Shown here: piece after piece, positions 1 to 31,855 of the stretch | How positions within the stretch are numbered: position 1 is the first letter of the stretch | Layout: each line of letters begins with the position of its first letter | Source: Chromera velia | Lineage: Eukaryota; Sar; Chromeraceae | Direction of reading: 5' to 3' | Length of the DNA: 50,463 bases | Assembly (NCBI GenBank): GCA_018398765.1 | Contig: JAHBMJ010000542.1 | Span: forward strand, 8,042 to 58,504 | Notes under the pieces: generated by a model | The model's database searches: none | Seen by the model: the letters and a program-made list of their open reading frames with translations, nothing else | Told to the model about the DNA's origin: nothing | Made by a program: the position numbers and the translations under genes

Positions 1-13
1 GGGGGGGGGGGGG
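1..13. other. Poly-G contig edge
   Basis: The window opens with 13 G residues. Together with the poly-C-flanked N gap at 22880-22963 this looks like a homopolymer at which assembly stopped rather than a biological feature. No gene is assigned to 14-273. That stretch would be the 3-prime flank of the minus-strand gene ending at 274. Confidence 0.6.
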
Positions 14-273
14 CCTTCGACTGTCTCTCTCTCTCTGTGGAGCGACTGATGCATAATCTCTGATGATGCTGACACACACCCCGTTCCCCCCCCAAGCTAG
101 GTGCGTGTGTGGGAGGGGTGCGTGTGTTGAGAGGGGGGGGACACTAGCTGGAGAGCGGAAGAAAGATGGAAGCGGCCCCGGCGGCTATCGCACTGCATCG
201 TCCGGTGAGGGCACCGGTGAGGGTTTTGGGTGTCCTGACCACCACCAAAACGTACGCTACTGCCGGAGTGGCA

Positions 274-1260
274 CTAGTCCAGTGGGACGAGTACCTGTCT
301 CGTCCCCCTGCCTTTCTCTTTCAAATTGGACGGCGCCTTCAAATGGAGCCTTGCATGTCGGCACTCTTTGCACCGGTAGCGCAACCTCCCGTGCTCACAA
401 ATGGAGGCGCCTCCGCACTCCTTGCACTGACTGTGCTGTCTCCCGTGCTCACAAATGGAGGCGCCTCCGCACTCCTTGCAAAGAGAGCGCACCCTCCCGT
501 GCTCACAAATGGAGGCGCCTCCGCACTCCTTGCAAAGAGAGCGCATCCTCCCGTGCTCACAAATAGAGGCGTCTCCGCACTCCTTGCACTTACTGCGCAC
601 CCTCCCGTGCTCACAAATGCCGACGCCTCCGCACTCCTTGCACTTACTGCGCACCCTCCCGTGCTCACAAATGGAAGAGCCTCCGCACTCCTTGCAACTA
701 TGCCGCTGTCTCCCATGCTCACAAATGGAGGCGCCTCCGCACTCCTTGCACGTACCTCGCTGTCTTCCGTGCTCACAAACGGAGGCACCTCCGCACTCCT
801 TGCACTTACTGCGCTGTCTCCCGTGCTCACAAATGGAGGCGCCTCCGCACTCCTTACATATACTGCGCTGTCTCCCGTGCTCACAAATGGAGGCGCCTCC
901 GCACTCCTTGCAAAGAGAGCGCACCCTCCCGTGCTCACAAATAGAGGCGCCTCCGCACTCCTTGCACTTACTGCGCACCCTCCCGTGCTCACAAACGGAA
1001 GATCCTCCGCACTCCTTGCACTTAGTGCGCTGTCTCCCGTGCTCACAAATGGAGGTGCCTCCGCACTCCTTACACAAACTGCGCTGTCTCCCGTGCTCGC
1101 ACCGTCCCCTCACCTTTATTTCGCCGCAGCAGAGAGAGCAGTTGCTTTTCACTCGTTGGTGAATGCATTTCGTTCTGCTCTCTACTGACCCACCCCGCCC
1201 GTCCCTGCAATTCGTGCACACACAGCTGTTGTCTGCGTACATGCACAGAAAACATACCAT
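274..1260 (-). CDS. CxH/CxxC 18-residue tandem repeat protein
   Basis: The reading frame starts at the ATG at 1260 and gives 328 residues. After a Cys-rich head of about 55 residues come 14 consecutive 18-residue units of the form CEHGRxRSxCKECGGxSI. Each unit supplies one C-x-H pair and one C-x2-C pair spaced to form a small zinc knuckle. The units differ mostly at positions 6, 8 and 9. The DNA is a 54-bp tandem repeat, so the other frames are also open; those are shadows. Similar CEHGR/CKECGG arrays are known to me from protist and algal proteins of unknown role, so zinc or nucleic-acid binding is only an inference. The sequence after the last unit (about 25 residues to a stop at 274) is not repeat-like and could be read-through into an intron. 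No signal peptide is visible. An upstream exon is possible because GTGAG-like sequence lies just before the ATG. Confidence 0.7.
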   Translation of the reverse strand: MVCFLCMYADNSCVCTNCRDGRGGSVESRTKCIHQRVKSNCSLCCGEIKVRGRCEHGRQRSLCKECGGTSICEHGRQRTKCKECGGSSVCEHGRVRSKCKECGGASICEHGRVRSLCKECGGASICEHGRQRSICKECGGASICEHGRQRSKCKECGGASVCEHGRQRGTCKECGGASICEHGRQRHSCKECGGSSICEHGRVRSKCKECGGVGICEHGRVRSKCKECGDASICEHGRMRSLCKECGGASICEHGRVRSLCKECGGASICEHGRQHSQCKECGGASICEHGRLRYRCKECRHARLHLKAPSNLKEKGRGTRQVLVPLD

Positions 1261-1781
1261 CTCATCTCACCTGTTTTCCTGCTCTTTTCCAACAGTCACA
1301 GTTTGTGCCTCTCTGTCTCCCTCCACCTTATTTCATAGACTTAGTCCGAATTCGCGCATGAATGAACCTTGCGGTTCGAAGCACAGCTAGGATGTGAGTG
1401 AACGTCTCCTTCGGTTTCTGCTTCGTGCACCACGATGCGATCGATCGAATCAAAATCAGCCGATGCGCACAATCGCCTTTTTGGGCAGCTTTGCCTTATG
1501 GTACTGTTCATTTTCATTTCCGCCCTGGATACCGTCGGTGACTCAATTCTTTGTGTGCGTTCAGTACGGCTCCATCACACACACCCCACACCATTACTTG
1601 ACCACAAAGTGAGACAAGACTCATCAAGTCAGAAATGCTCATTGAGAATATCGGAGACTCACAAACGAACCGACATGGCATGAATGCTTCTTTCTTGCAG
1701 ACTGGAGGTCAGACCGGCCCCCTCCTTTTTGAGAGAAGCGCGGGACAAAAGAAAACACACAAAAGTACTCACCGACGGTGT

Positions 1782-2446
1782 GTCCAGGCTGCATGAATGT
1801 GAAGTCCCCTCTCCGTTTCAAAAAGAGCCGGGCAATGTGCACACCTCCATAAAATGGCGACCCTAACCTCCATCTTCCCCTCACCGCTGTGTCCTTCGAC
1901 TGCCACGGAATCTCCACCTCTACCTGCTCCCCTTGTCCCTTCCATGATTTCTGAAACACTCGCCCATCCTGGTTCTCCTTTGCGTTTCCGTCTCTTTTTC
2001 TTTTGATACCCCCCAGTCCTTTAGCACCCGCTGCGGTGCTCCGGGTCGCCTTCTGGCTGTTCTTCTTCTTCTGCGTCTCCTCCGGGATCTGGGGAAGAAG
2101 CAGGTGAAGCCACCGCCTCTTCCTGCTCAGGCTCGGAATCAGAGGCAGAAGCAGCTAGTACAGAGCGGGCAGACGATGAGACCGAGAGGGGGGCGCCTCC
2201 GGATGTCAGGAGGGAGAGGAGACGGGGAACTCCCTCCCATCGGAGACGGTCCAAGTAGGCGTTCCTGTTGCAGCCGTAGCGTGGCTTTATGCGGTCACTG
2301 TGACCGGCCTGAGAAGGTTTCTTCAGTCGCATAAAAAAGGCCGGTCTTCTCTCCCTGTTGCGGAGAAAGGCACCACCGGTTGGCTTTGTGACGATACCCC
2401 AAAGCAATGAGAAGAGCCAGACCAAAAAGACGGAGACGCGCATCAT
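1782..2446 (-). CDS. Partial gene with secretory and transit-like leader
   Basis: The ATG at 2446 opens with MMRVSVFLVWLFSLLWG, a clear hydrophobic signal peptide. It is followed by a GGAFLRNRERR stretch rich in Arg. That order (signal peptide, then Phe near a cleavage point, then a basic segment) resembles bipartite leaders of complex-plastid proteins, which is an inference. The frame turns Ser/Glu/Pro-rich and stops at 2021. A second frame, open from about 2030 to 1782, carries sequence that looks conserved (VEVEIPWQSKD, FYGGVHIARLFLKRRGDFTF). It ends at a good GTGAGT donor at 1781. I could not find a phase-consistent intron joining the two frames, so either a short intron or a sequencing frameshift lies near 2030-2130. 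Downstream exons are not resolved. Function unknown. Confidence 0.4.
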
Positions 2447-3519
2447 GTGAATGCAAGCCGCTTCATTCACGGAGCGTAAAAATCAGACGGCCTTGAGGCT
2501 ACCAAAACTACTGCACTTTTCAGTTTCGTAGTTAGCCCATGGAAGTCTATATGGAGGACGGATCACAGCAGTCACGTGACAGCACTACACGTACAGACTC
2601 ACAACGAAAAAAGAAATATTGAAGAAGCTCGCATCGGTTCCTTGCAACATCTTGCAACACGTGCGGCGACGCGTTCCTCGATCCCCGCGGCGCCCTGCGC
2701 ACGGCCGGCGCCGCGGCCGCACGTGCTGAGACTTGAGCCGGGCCGCGCCTCATTTTTTTAAAAAGTTTGTTGAATGCGCGCGAAAGCAAGTGCGATAATT
2801 AAGTTCGTGCATCCTAGTGCATCCTCGGAGCTAGCCTCGGAGGGCATTTCGGGTAAATCCGATTCGTGTAAAAAAAATTGGTGTACTTAATGCTGTCTAA
2901 AGCTACCGATTTTTTTTTTTAAACTACTTAGACGCGTCTACCTAGAAGCTTAGGCGCATTCAGGTGGCTAACAATGGTTAACGAGATAGTTGGCGAATGT
3001 TATCTCTTAGATCGTATAGGCACAGCCTAAGGCACAACCCACACCAAATATTATCATATATTATATACATATTTTTTACTTTTCAATGCTGTTAAGAGCT
3101 ACTGGAAGCCCTTAGAATAGACAAAGGGAAGTGGCGCTAGTCAGACTCTAATGAGGCTTCAAGATAGTCTAAGGGTCTAAAGAGTCAGAGGTTTAGTTCA
3201 AGAAAGTTCAATGTATGGCGCTATGATTGATCACTTTTCAATCGATTTCAAGTCAATATTGAGTGCAGATCGTCTCGATTTTGCTCAAGTTTGGAGGTTG
3301 GTTTCAGAGAGGCAATTCTGAGGGTATCGGACCTCCCGAGGTGACCGACGACCTCGGGGGTCCCCTCGGAAAAATCCAAATTTTAATTTTTCTTGTGTGA
3401 TCCGATTTTACACATACGACAGGGCATTCAGACCGGGCGATTATTCGACCTCAGAGCCGAATAATCGCCGCGCTCAAATTCGAATTCAAACCACGCGGAA
3501 TTCGACCAGGCAAAATCGG
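2447..3519. other. Gene-free stretch, GC-rich then AT-rich
   Basis: From 2690 to 2740 there is a GC-rich block with several GGCGCC/GCCGGC-type palindromes and a CACGTG-like core, followed by T and A runs. This could be promoter DNA of the minus-strand gene starting at 2446. From about 2780 to 3519 I see only AT-rich sequence with no convincing reading frame. Confidence 0.35.
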
Positions 3520-3725
3520 CTATTCTAAGTATAGACCATGTGGTATTTGGGTATTTCGGTTTCAGACCGCACACTATTCGGTTTTCGGCCTGACGGTTAT
3601 TCAAATTCAGACCGTGTACTATTTGATGCCTCGATTTCTGACCGCGTGCTATTCGATGTCTCGATTTCTGACCGGGTCTTATTCGGTTCTATCGATTTTA
3701 GACCACGTTTTATTTGGATGCATGT
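3520..3725. repeat. Imperfect tandem repeat of about 30 bp
   Basis: The words GACCGYGTNCTATTYGATG and TCGATTTCTGACCG recur about every 30 bases through this stretch, with decay toward both ends. The block directly abuts the tRNA-like segment at 3740-3815 and may be the body of the same dispersed element. The small open frames over it are by-products of the repeat. Confidence 0.6.
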
Positions 3726-3739
3726 ATTTTGAAATTCTG

Positions 3740-3815
3740 CCGGTGGTGGGACTCAAACTCGGGACCTCCCAGTCCAAGCCTCTCATCCTAACCACTAGGC
3801 CACAGAGGCTGGGTC
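3740..3815 (-). mobile_element. tRNA-like SINE head (degenerate)
   Basis: Read on the minus strand, this segment has a good polymerase III A box (TGGCCTAGTGG, matching TRGCNNAGYNGG) and a B-box-like GAGTTTGAGTCC at the right spacing. The putative acceptor stem pairs at 5 of 7 positions, and three of the four D-stem pairs form. The anticodon and T stems pair poorly. I therefore do not call it a working tRNA. A tRNA-derived SINE head or tRNA pseudogene fits better, and the tandem-repeat block follows it downstream on the minus strand. Confidence 0.45.
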
Positions 3816-4148
3816 CTATCTAAAGTATCGTGTTTGCCTGGTTCTTGTCTTTTCTTATCTTTTTACTTCTTTTTACCTTTATTTTCAATCGTTTGGTCTT
3901 CGTCCCTTTCTCTAAATAAAACATTAACTTCTTTACCACTTTTCTATTATTTTCTATCATTTTTCGATGCTTTTTCATACTTTTTTTATTTCATTTTCTA
4001 ATACTTTTGACAATACTTTCTTATATTTTTTCTATCATTTTGGAATTAATTTTTTCTTTTATCAATCACTTTCTTTTAGTTCTATATATTTTCTTATGTC
4101 TAGACTAGCCTTATATCTAGACTAGCACATAGCAATGCTCTTTAATAC

Positions 4149-4691
4149 AGACACCATAAGATACCATACACTGTGCTGTTAGGAGTAACTACCGGCCCTT
4201 CTCAGAAAGCTTTTGGTTACCATCAAATTGGTAACCAAAACTTGGTAACTAGGGGGGTCTGAGGAGATTACCACTACCGCGGTAATCTGACTGTATCTGC
4301 CCACAAATGTGTTGCATCGAGATCTAATATAGGAGAAACATATCTTTAAAAACTATGTATGAGTACAGTACGACGTAAAAAAAATCATTTTTAAACTTTT
4401 TTTGTCTAACTTAAAGTTGTTTCTATAATATCAAGAACTTGACTTTAACTTATATATACTTACACATATTTCTAGACATAAGAGAACTTTACAATAAATC
4501 TATCTTTGGTACTCGATTTATCCATTAATTTGTTTTGCTTACCACTGTTTTGGTTACCGAAACAACGGTAATCAATATGACTCTGCAGGATTACTGTAAC
4601 CATGAAAATGGTTACCGAGCGGCCTAACGGCTGCCTGGGTAACCAAACTAAGTTGGTTACTCCTAACAGCATAGTGTAAGACACCATAAGA
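4149..4691. mobile_element. MITE-like element with terminal inverted repeats
   Basis: ACACTGTGCTGTTAGGAGTAAC at 4168-4189 is matched in inverted orientation at 4656-4677 with one mismatch in 22. Just outside lies a 13-bp direct repeat AGACACCATAAGA (4149-4161 and 4679-4691), a candidate target-site duplication. On the left it is separated from the inverted repeat by a few bases. The interior is full of GGTAACC-type short inverted repeats. No transposase frame is present, so this would be a non-autonomous element. A 13-bp duplication is longer than most DNA transposon superfamilies make, so the family is unassigned. Confidence 0.6.
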
Positions 4692-7297
4692 AAAACCGTG
4701 AACATGTATGCGCATGCTAATCTAGATGCTAATTATAACTAGATTGCTAGACATTTCTGATCAATGTATATCGATGTATAAAATTTTGATACAAATGAAT
4801 CATAAAAATAAAAAACACTGACAAATTAAAAACCACGTGATAACTTCTTCAATATAAGATTCAGCAACATGCAGTTGATAGATCGATTTGGAGTGTTTTG
4901 TACACCTGACTGTCGATTGATGACTGGGAATGCTCTTCTGCCTGCAGGTAAACGATGAAGTCGACCTTGACTTCCATGCAGATCGAGACTTGACCACAGG
5001 ATCAGACAGAGCACAGTAAGGAGGGGCAACAGAGAACTGCATGGCTGCCCTTTCAGTGGCCTGGTTGGTCAGTCCCCCTGGAATGTCTACCCTCAGCTAA
5101 ACTGTAGTACCCGTTCCTCTGTTTAATAAATTTAACCGACCAAATCTGTTGAACACCTCGACATTCCATCTCTCTCTTCACTTCTTTGCTAACCCTATCA
5201 ACCCTCATGTATGTACAGCATTGCACGAACATTTTTATGGATACACAGTTTCTGTATCATTTTTCATTTTGTTATGAGGGCTTTTTAAAAAATAAGGGGA
5301 AGGGTAAAATTATAAAAAATTGCGTGAGTTATGAATTGTTGCTCTTAGAAAAGAAGATCGTTCTCATGAACCATAATCAATTAAAGTCTGATATTCAATC
5401 AAACTGTAGATCAAACTCCAAAAGACAAAAGCCCACAAAATGAAAAAATGATTCACTGTGAACAAAAATCGTCGACAAGTATTCGGTATATATACAAATA
5501 TCACGTACACTTGATATGTGTCTCTCCTCTCCCCTCCCGTTCTCTAAGCAGGGAGACAAGCTCCTATGCTATAATGAAATTAAAAAAATCATGAAATAAA
5601 AACGCTTCCAATTTACTTTAGTCAAGAGCTCTCTTTCACTTTTGTAAGTAAGAAAGGAGTATCGAAAGAAAGAAGTTGGGAAAGCTACATCACAAGTTGA
5701 TTTGTAATATCCCATTCTTCCACCTCTCCATCTGATACTTATCAAACGCGTCGGCTTCTGATATAAAAAATCAAAATAAAATCTTATGATATATAAATAC
5801 GTCTATAGTTTATGTCGGGGAGGTTCTTGATTCTAGAGTTATAGAAAGAATAATATGTTTTGATAAGTTCCAAACTGATTTTTATAGAGTTCGTGCAACG
5901 TTGTATATGCACCCAACGACTGACATACATGCACAAAGTTCGTTCCGACGCAGACTTCCCTCCCTCATTCTGACAGAGACAAGGCGAGACAAGCGCTGCC
6001 TCGATCTGAAACCGATGCAAGATTCTCATGGAATCCACCTACCCATCCTTTCAATCGGCCGTGCGTGTACACCTGCAGTGCCACCTCCCTGAGTGGCCGC
6101 GGACTCATCCGTTTTGTTTTTCTGCATGCTCATGCGTGCAGACGGCGTGGCAGTGTGCTTGCTTGCCTGATACTTCGTCCGTTACGTCAGCAGATTCATG
6201 CACACATTGAAGAAGGAACACAAGCGCGATCGATGCCCTCCCTCTTCTCTCGGACTGACTGAGTGTCTGTCTGGGTAGGTACCGCATGAAACCGTTTCGA
6301 TCGATCGATCGATCCGTCCGTCTGTTTGTCAGCGCTGTCTCGGCATGCCGTCAAAGAATTAAGAGCTTTGTCTGCCTTTCACATTCATTCGGTTGTCGTC
6401 AATCTTTTTCCTTCCCACCCACCCACCCATTCGGCCCGCGCCTATCCCGCGATTCCCCCCGCGTGACCCTTTGACAAGACCACAAATTCGGTCGGCAGTC
6501 CATCCATGGACCTTTTCTTGAATTGACGCATTACAACTAGCAGACGAGAAAGAACGAGAGGATATACAGTCAACAGATGGATGGAAGGAAGGACGAAGAA
6601 GAGAAAGAAAGAAGTATAAAGACAGGGAAATGGGGGACTTCGAAACAACGAGTCACACACGGAGACAATGAAACAAACGACGGCCATGTAGCATATCAAT
6701 GGGCGGAGCGGTTTCGTACAAATGAGCAGACAGTGAAAGACAAAAAAGAAAGAGAGCTGCACGATCCAGCTACAGGCGACTGCAATAATGTGTTTGCAGT
6801 GCAAGGAAAGAAGCGAAGTGGAAGAAAGAGGCGGAATTCGGTGGCAAAAAAAAAAAGAGGAAATCGAAGGGCAGAGCAGCTGAGATTGCAGTCACCGCCC
6901 AATTCGCTTCGCTTTTTTTGCGTCGCTTCATTCCACCCCCTTGGCTCGAGATTCCCTCCCGAACAAGCGAAGAAATAAAGTGTGGGCGAGTTGCAGACAG
7001 GACAGTAGCAAATGAAGACTCTCTCTGTCTTGCACTTTTCTTCCATCGAGCAACAAATAAGATGAGACAGACGGCCGGAGAAGAGGCTGGTCTGTCCGGA
7101 CAGAATTCGGACAGTCAGTTGCCTCAATTCAACAAGAAGAAAGTTTGTGTGTGTATGTGTGTGTGTGTGTATGTATGTGTGTGTGTGCAGAGAGATGGGG
7201 ATCCTGTGTCTCTTCAATCTGTCTCCACAGCTCTTTGCTACCACCACAAATATTCAGTCACCCTGCTTTTCTCCTTTTCTTCCTTCCTTTTTTCCTT
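4692..7297. other. Gene-poor stretch downstream of the giant gene
   Basis: I see no supported gene. Contents are AT-rich DNA to about 5900, a short GATC-rich run near 6300, ACCC repeats near 6415, purine-rich sequence at 6570-6870 and a GT microsatellite at 7145-7190. The last few hundred bases before 7298 would be the 3-prime UTR of the minus-strand giant gene. Short open frames here have no motif or splice context that I recognise. Confidence 0.4.
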
Positions 7298-27951
<20,654 letters not shown>

Positions 27952-28887
27952 TCTGACTTCAGTCAACACACCTTGTCAACCTTCGCGTATCCACGATAGA
28001 TCGAAACAAAAATCGTTTTACAGTCAGAGCTCACAGATCGGCATTTTCTTTTCCGTGAGACTCAGGCAGATCGGACTTCGGACGTATACACGATGGGTCC
28101 CCCGCTCAGCAGAAATAATGGCATGCAGCGAATTGCAGCAATGCGGCGGCGCATGGCGCTTCATATTTGCGCGGGCGCCGCGGCCCATAAAATGATATTA
28201 ATATAAAATGGGCGCGCGCCACGAGACGGTGGCCACGGCCATGCAGTGCCAGTATTAGGTATATGAAGTCGCGAATAGTCGCGAAGTCGTCCACATGGCC
28301 ACGGCATGTCTAAGCGTGTCTATAAGCTGCCTGCAATATTTGTTTCGGCCTGATCGAAACGGTATAACACCGGTGTCAAGAAGGTTGTTTAACTTCAACC
28401 CTCCTGGCTCCGCCCATTCTTCTTTCTACGGTTTGGCTTCACTTGCGTCATGATGGAATATCGATTGTCTTGATGGACGGCGCTGAAAAGACGGCCAGTC
28501 GATTTATGCTGTTGATCAGGCAGAAAGTGATTTTGTTTCTAGACCACTTTCAAACCATCTAACGACGAAGACTTGAGGAGACTGGAGTTGCCCTGTGAAG
28601 GGACATTCGTTGTGAACTGCCCGTTTCGGTCGAACTCTGGTTGGTTGCCCTCGTGTTCGAAGTAGAGCCTTTTGCGCGAGTCGGTTTCTCGCAGTTTCTT
28701 CGTTTAGTTGCGTGTCACGGCGCTTCTTGACTCTGGGTGAACTCGCGAATGCCGCAGCATAAACCCATTGACACGGTCAGTCTCCTTCCGCAAGCTCTGG
28801 TTTTTGGCGTCTTCCCTCATTGATCTGTGGGTCATCTTTTCTTGCGTCCGGTAATACAACTCTGAGCTTGTCGGCTGCTGACGGTGC
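27952..28887. promoter_or_regulatory. Divergent promoter region
   Basis: The 936 bp between the ATG of the giant minus-strand gene and the ATG of the plus-strand J-domain gene contain no supported frame. At 28173-28221 an imperfect palindrome has GC-rich arms (GGCGCCGCGGCCCAT and ATGGGCGCGCGCC) around an AT core with TATA-like ATATAAAAT. It could serve a shared bidirectional promoter. No transcript start is visible from sequence alone. Confidence 0.4.
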
Positions 28888-31816
28888 ATGCCTTGTGTGG
28901 ACGTGTTAGGGCTTCAGAGTAGGGTGAGGGGGTCAACGCGTGTGTGTTTGTGTGTGGATGGTGAGATGATGTTTGCGTTTGCTGTGGATTTGTGGGTCTG
29001 CAGGAGTATTATAAGCTCCTTGGCGTTCAGTGTGACGCCGACGTGCCGACCATTGCACAGGCTTACAAGCAGATGGTAAAGAAATGCCACCCCGATAGTA
29101 AACACCCCCAAACCGAGAATGGGACTGGCGGGGTGAGTAGAACGAAGGTAACAGAAACAGGCAATGCGACTGCGCAATCATCAGTTTCTGCTTCCAACCT
29201 TCTTTGCTGGAATGCCCTTATCTTTCGTTTGTTCAAGAATCTGGCGAAAGGGACGCTCTTTTGTGCTCGTCTGTTCTGCTCCTGAGTGCCGTTGGGGTCT
29301 TTCAATCCAAGTTTCTGCTCGCTGCATCTGTTCGACTGGGTGCCCACTGCCTGTCTCTTCTTTTCTTTCCTGAACGGATGAGCATTTGAGGGAGGAGAAA
29401 TCATCCGCACCACCTCTTGTGTCTGTGTGAACCGCCTGTGTCCATCTGGATTTGTTTTTGCAGTCTCACGAGAAAAGAGTGGAGAAATTTACGCAGTTGA
29501 CTCAGGCGTTCTCGGTTCTGAAAGATTCCGACCGCCGGGCGGCCTACGACAAGTACGGGAAGGAGCCAGATCAAACGCTGAGTGAGTTTCTTTCCTTTCG
29601 TTTTGTCCTTTCGTTTGCTGGCCCACTTGTTCCTCGTATGTCCTTACCTTTGTTCCTCGTATGTCCTTACCTTTGTTCCTCGTATGTCCTTACCTTTGTT
29701 CCTCGTATGTCCTTACCTTTGTTCCTCGTCTGTCCACCATTACTTTTTTTGTTTCTCGTCTGTCCTTACCATTCACCTTTTTTGTTTCTCGTATGTCCTT
29801 ACCATCCACCTTTTTTGTTTTTGTCTGTCCGTGCCTCAAGTTGCGTCAATTCAAGTCATCCCCCTAACGTTCTTCGTTCCTCCTCTTTTGTTTGTTGGCT
29901 CATCTGTGTGCATAGCCCCGTATCTTCAAACTGCGTGGAGCTTCAAAGGAAAAGAGAACAGCGGGTTCTCTCTCTCTCTCTCTTCCCGCGTGTGCAGAGT
30001 GCGTCAGTGTGTGTGTGTGTGTGTGCGTGCGTTCGTGAGTACAAGACCATTTCTGAACATAAGCCCCACCGCTTTCTGCCTTGCTGTCGGTCTGAGTTGC
30101 CTATCTGCAGGTTTCCAAGTGAACCCTTTGGAGACTCTCGCCCGAATTTCCCGTATGCGTCATCTGAAACAGCAGAAGGGGGAGGGTGAGGGGGCGTCTT
30201 GCAGTGAAGGAAGGGAGGATCCCGGTTTCTCTCTGCAGGAGCTGGCGGCCCTTCTGGTCGAGAACCCAGACCTCCTCGTCGAAAAGACGTGGATGTTGAA
30301 GCCTGCAACGGGGAAGGGTGGGAAGGGAAGTCAACAGAAGAAGGTTGAGGAAATAGCCCCACCCAAGAAGAGCAACGCGAACGGAAACGTGCGGGTTGTA
30401 CCGGAGGTGCCTGAGCAGTCAGGTACTGAGGTGGTCGAGGTAGACCAAGATGAGGAGTATGCCTCCGCCCGAGGAGGTCAAGGTGAGGCAGAGCATTCGG
30501 AAGGTGCGTATCAGGAGACGGAGGTGGTAGAGTATGATGTGGGTGAGGAGGAGGATGAGGATGGAGAAGATGGGGAGTGGGTGGGAGATGGACGAGCGTC
30601 TTCTGATTCTGAAGCGGATTCTGGAGGGGATTCTGACGAGACTGATTCGGTTGAGTCAGATGAATCCTCCGATGATTCAGATGTAGAACCCCCCCCTCCT
30701 CTGCAGACCCTAGAGATACATTCCGAGCTACCCGGCAAGGAGGGAGAAGCCTTGCAGCAGCCGGGAAAATTTCGAGTGAGAATTCGAGAGGACAATTTAG
30801 ACAGGTATTCCATCCCACAAATCCAATCATTGGAGCCGAAGTCCCTAGATCCCACAGGGCTCTCTGCGTGGGAGCTGGGCCCGAGGCCGGGGGATACTGC
30901 GTCTGCCGATACAGGGGGAAAGAGGAAAGGGAAGAAAAAGGGGGGGGAGAAGGGGACCGGGGGGGGGCAAAATGCTGCAGCGGGGGGGGGGCGTAAGCGC
31001 GCCTTTCGGTATGAATTCGCGGGTAGTTTTCTCTTTTCAGAGCTCCGTCCGTTGCCGGAGGCAGAGAGAAAGGCAGGACAACCGATGCCTAGGGGAGAAG
31101 TAAGGGGTGAACTTTTGACTCATGAGACTTTTGCTTCAGGAAATGATGCAACTCTTCGTCTTCTGTTGTTCAAAGTTGCATCGTGGTTGGATTTGAAGAC
31201 CGTTCCTGAGGGGGTGGACGCGTTTGTATTCCAGAACAGCAGCCAGGCCTCCGAGGGTCTGCTTCTCTGGTTCGACGTATGGCAGTCCGTGGCCTATCAG
31301 AACTTTCCTCTGGTGCCGTGCAGGTCCGTCAGTAGATAGATGCAAGTTAGCGTGAAACGCGCTCTTTCTCGTTTGCGTGTCTGCTCGTCTGCCGCCTTTC
31401 TCACCGTGTCGCTCGCGCTCTGCTTGACAGTCATCTTCATCGCTCTCATTTCGTCTCGTGCTCTTTTGCAGGCTTCCTGAATGATTGCTCTTTTGTGTCT
31501 CCTTCCTTCCTTCGCTTCCTTCCTTCTCCTGACCTTCCTGTGCCTTTCTCTTCCCGTCGATTTCCTTCTTCCCACCGCAGTATTGGTGCTCTTCTTGTGT
31601 GACAGATTGAGCGAGAGTCCGAGGCAGAGGGGGGGTGAGAAACGGTGACTAGCTCCCCTTTCTTTCTTAACTGCTCTCCGCACTGTTTGTGCCGATTTTT
31701 CAATCAAAACATCAACGGGCTCAGTTGGAGCAACCCCAAAACCTTGATGTGAAAAAAATTCTCTGCCTCCTCTCTCTCTCTCTCTCTCTCTCTGTCTGTC
31801 TGTCTGTCTGTCTGTC

Positions 31817-31855
<39 letters not shown>

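Noticed and set aside
63-1188. Long open frames on both strands over the 54-bp repeat
   Set aside because: They arise because a 54-bp tandem repeat is a multiple of three and keeps any stop-free frame open. Only the minus frame with CxH/CxxC units makes chemical sense.
3740-3815. Functional tRNA gene
   Set aside because: The anticodon and T stems do not pair, and the B box has T in place of the conserved C. Kept only as a tRNA-like element.
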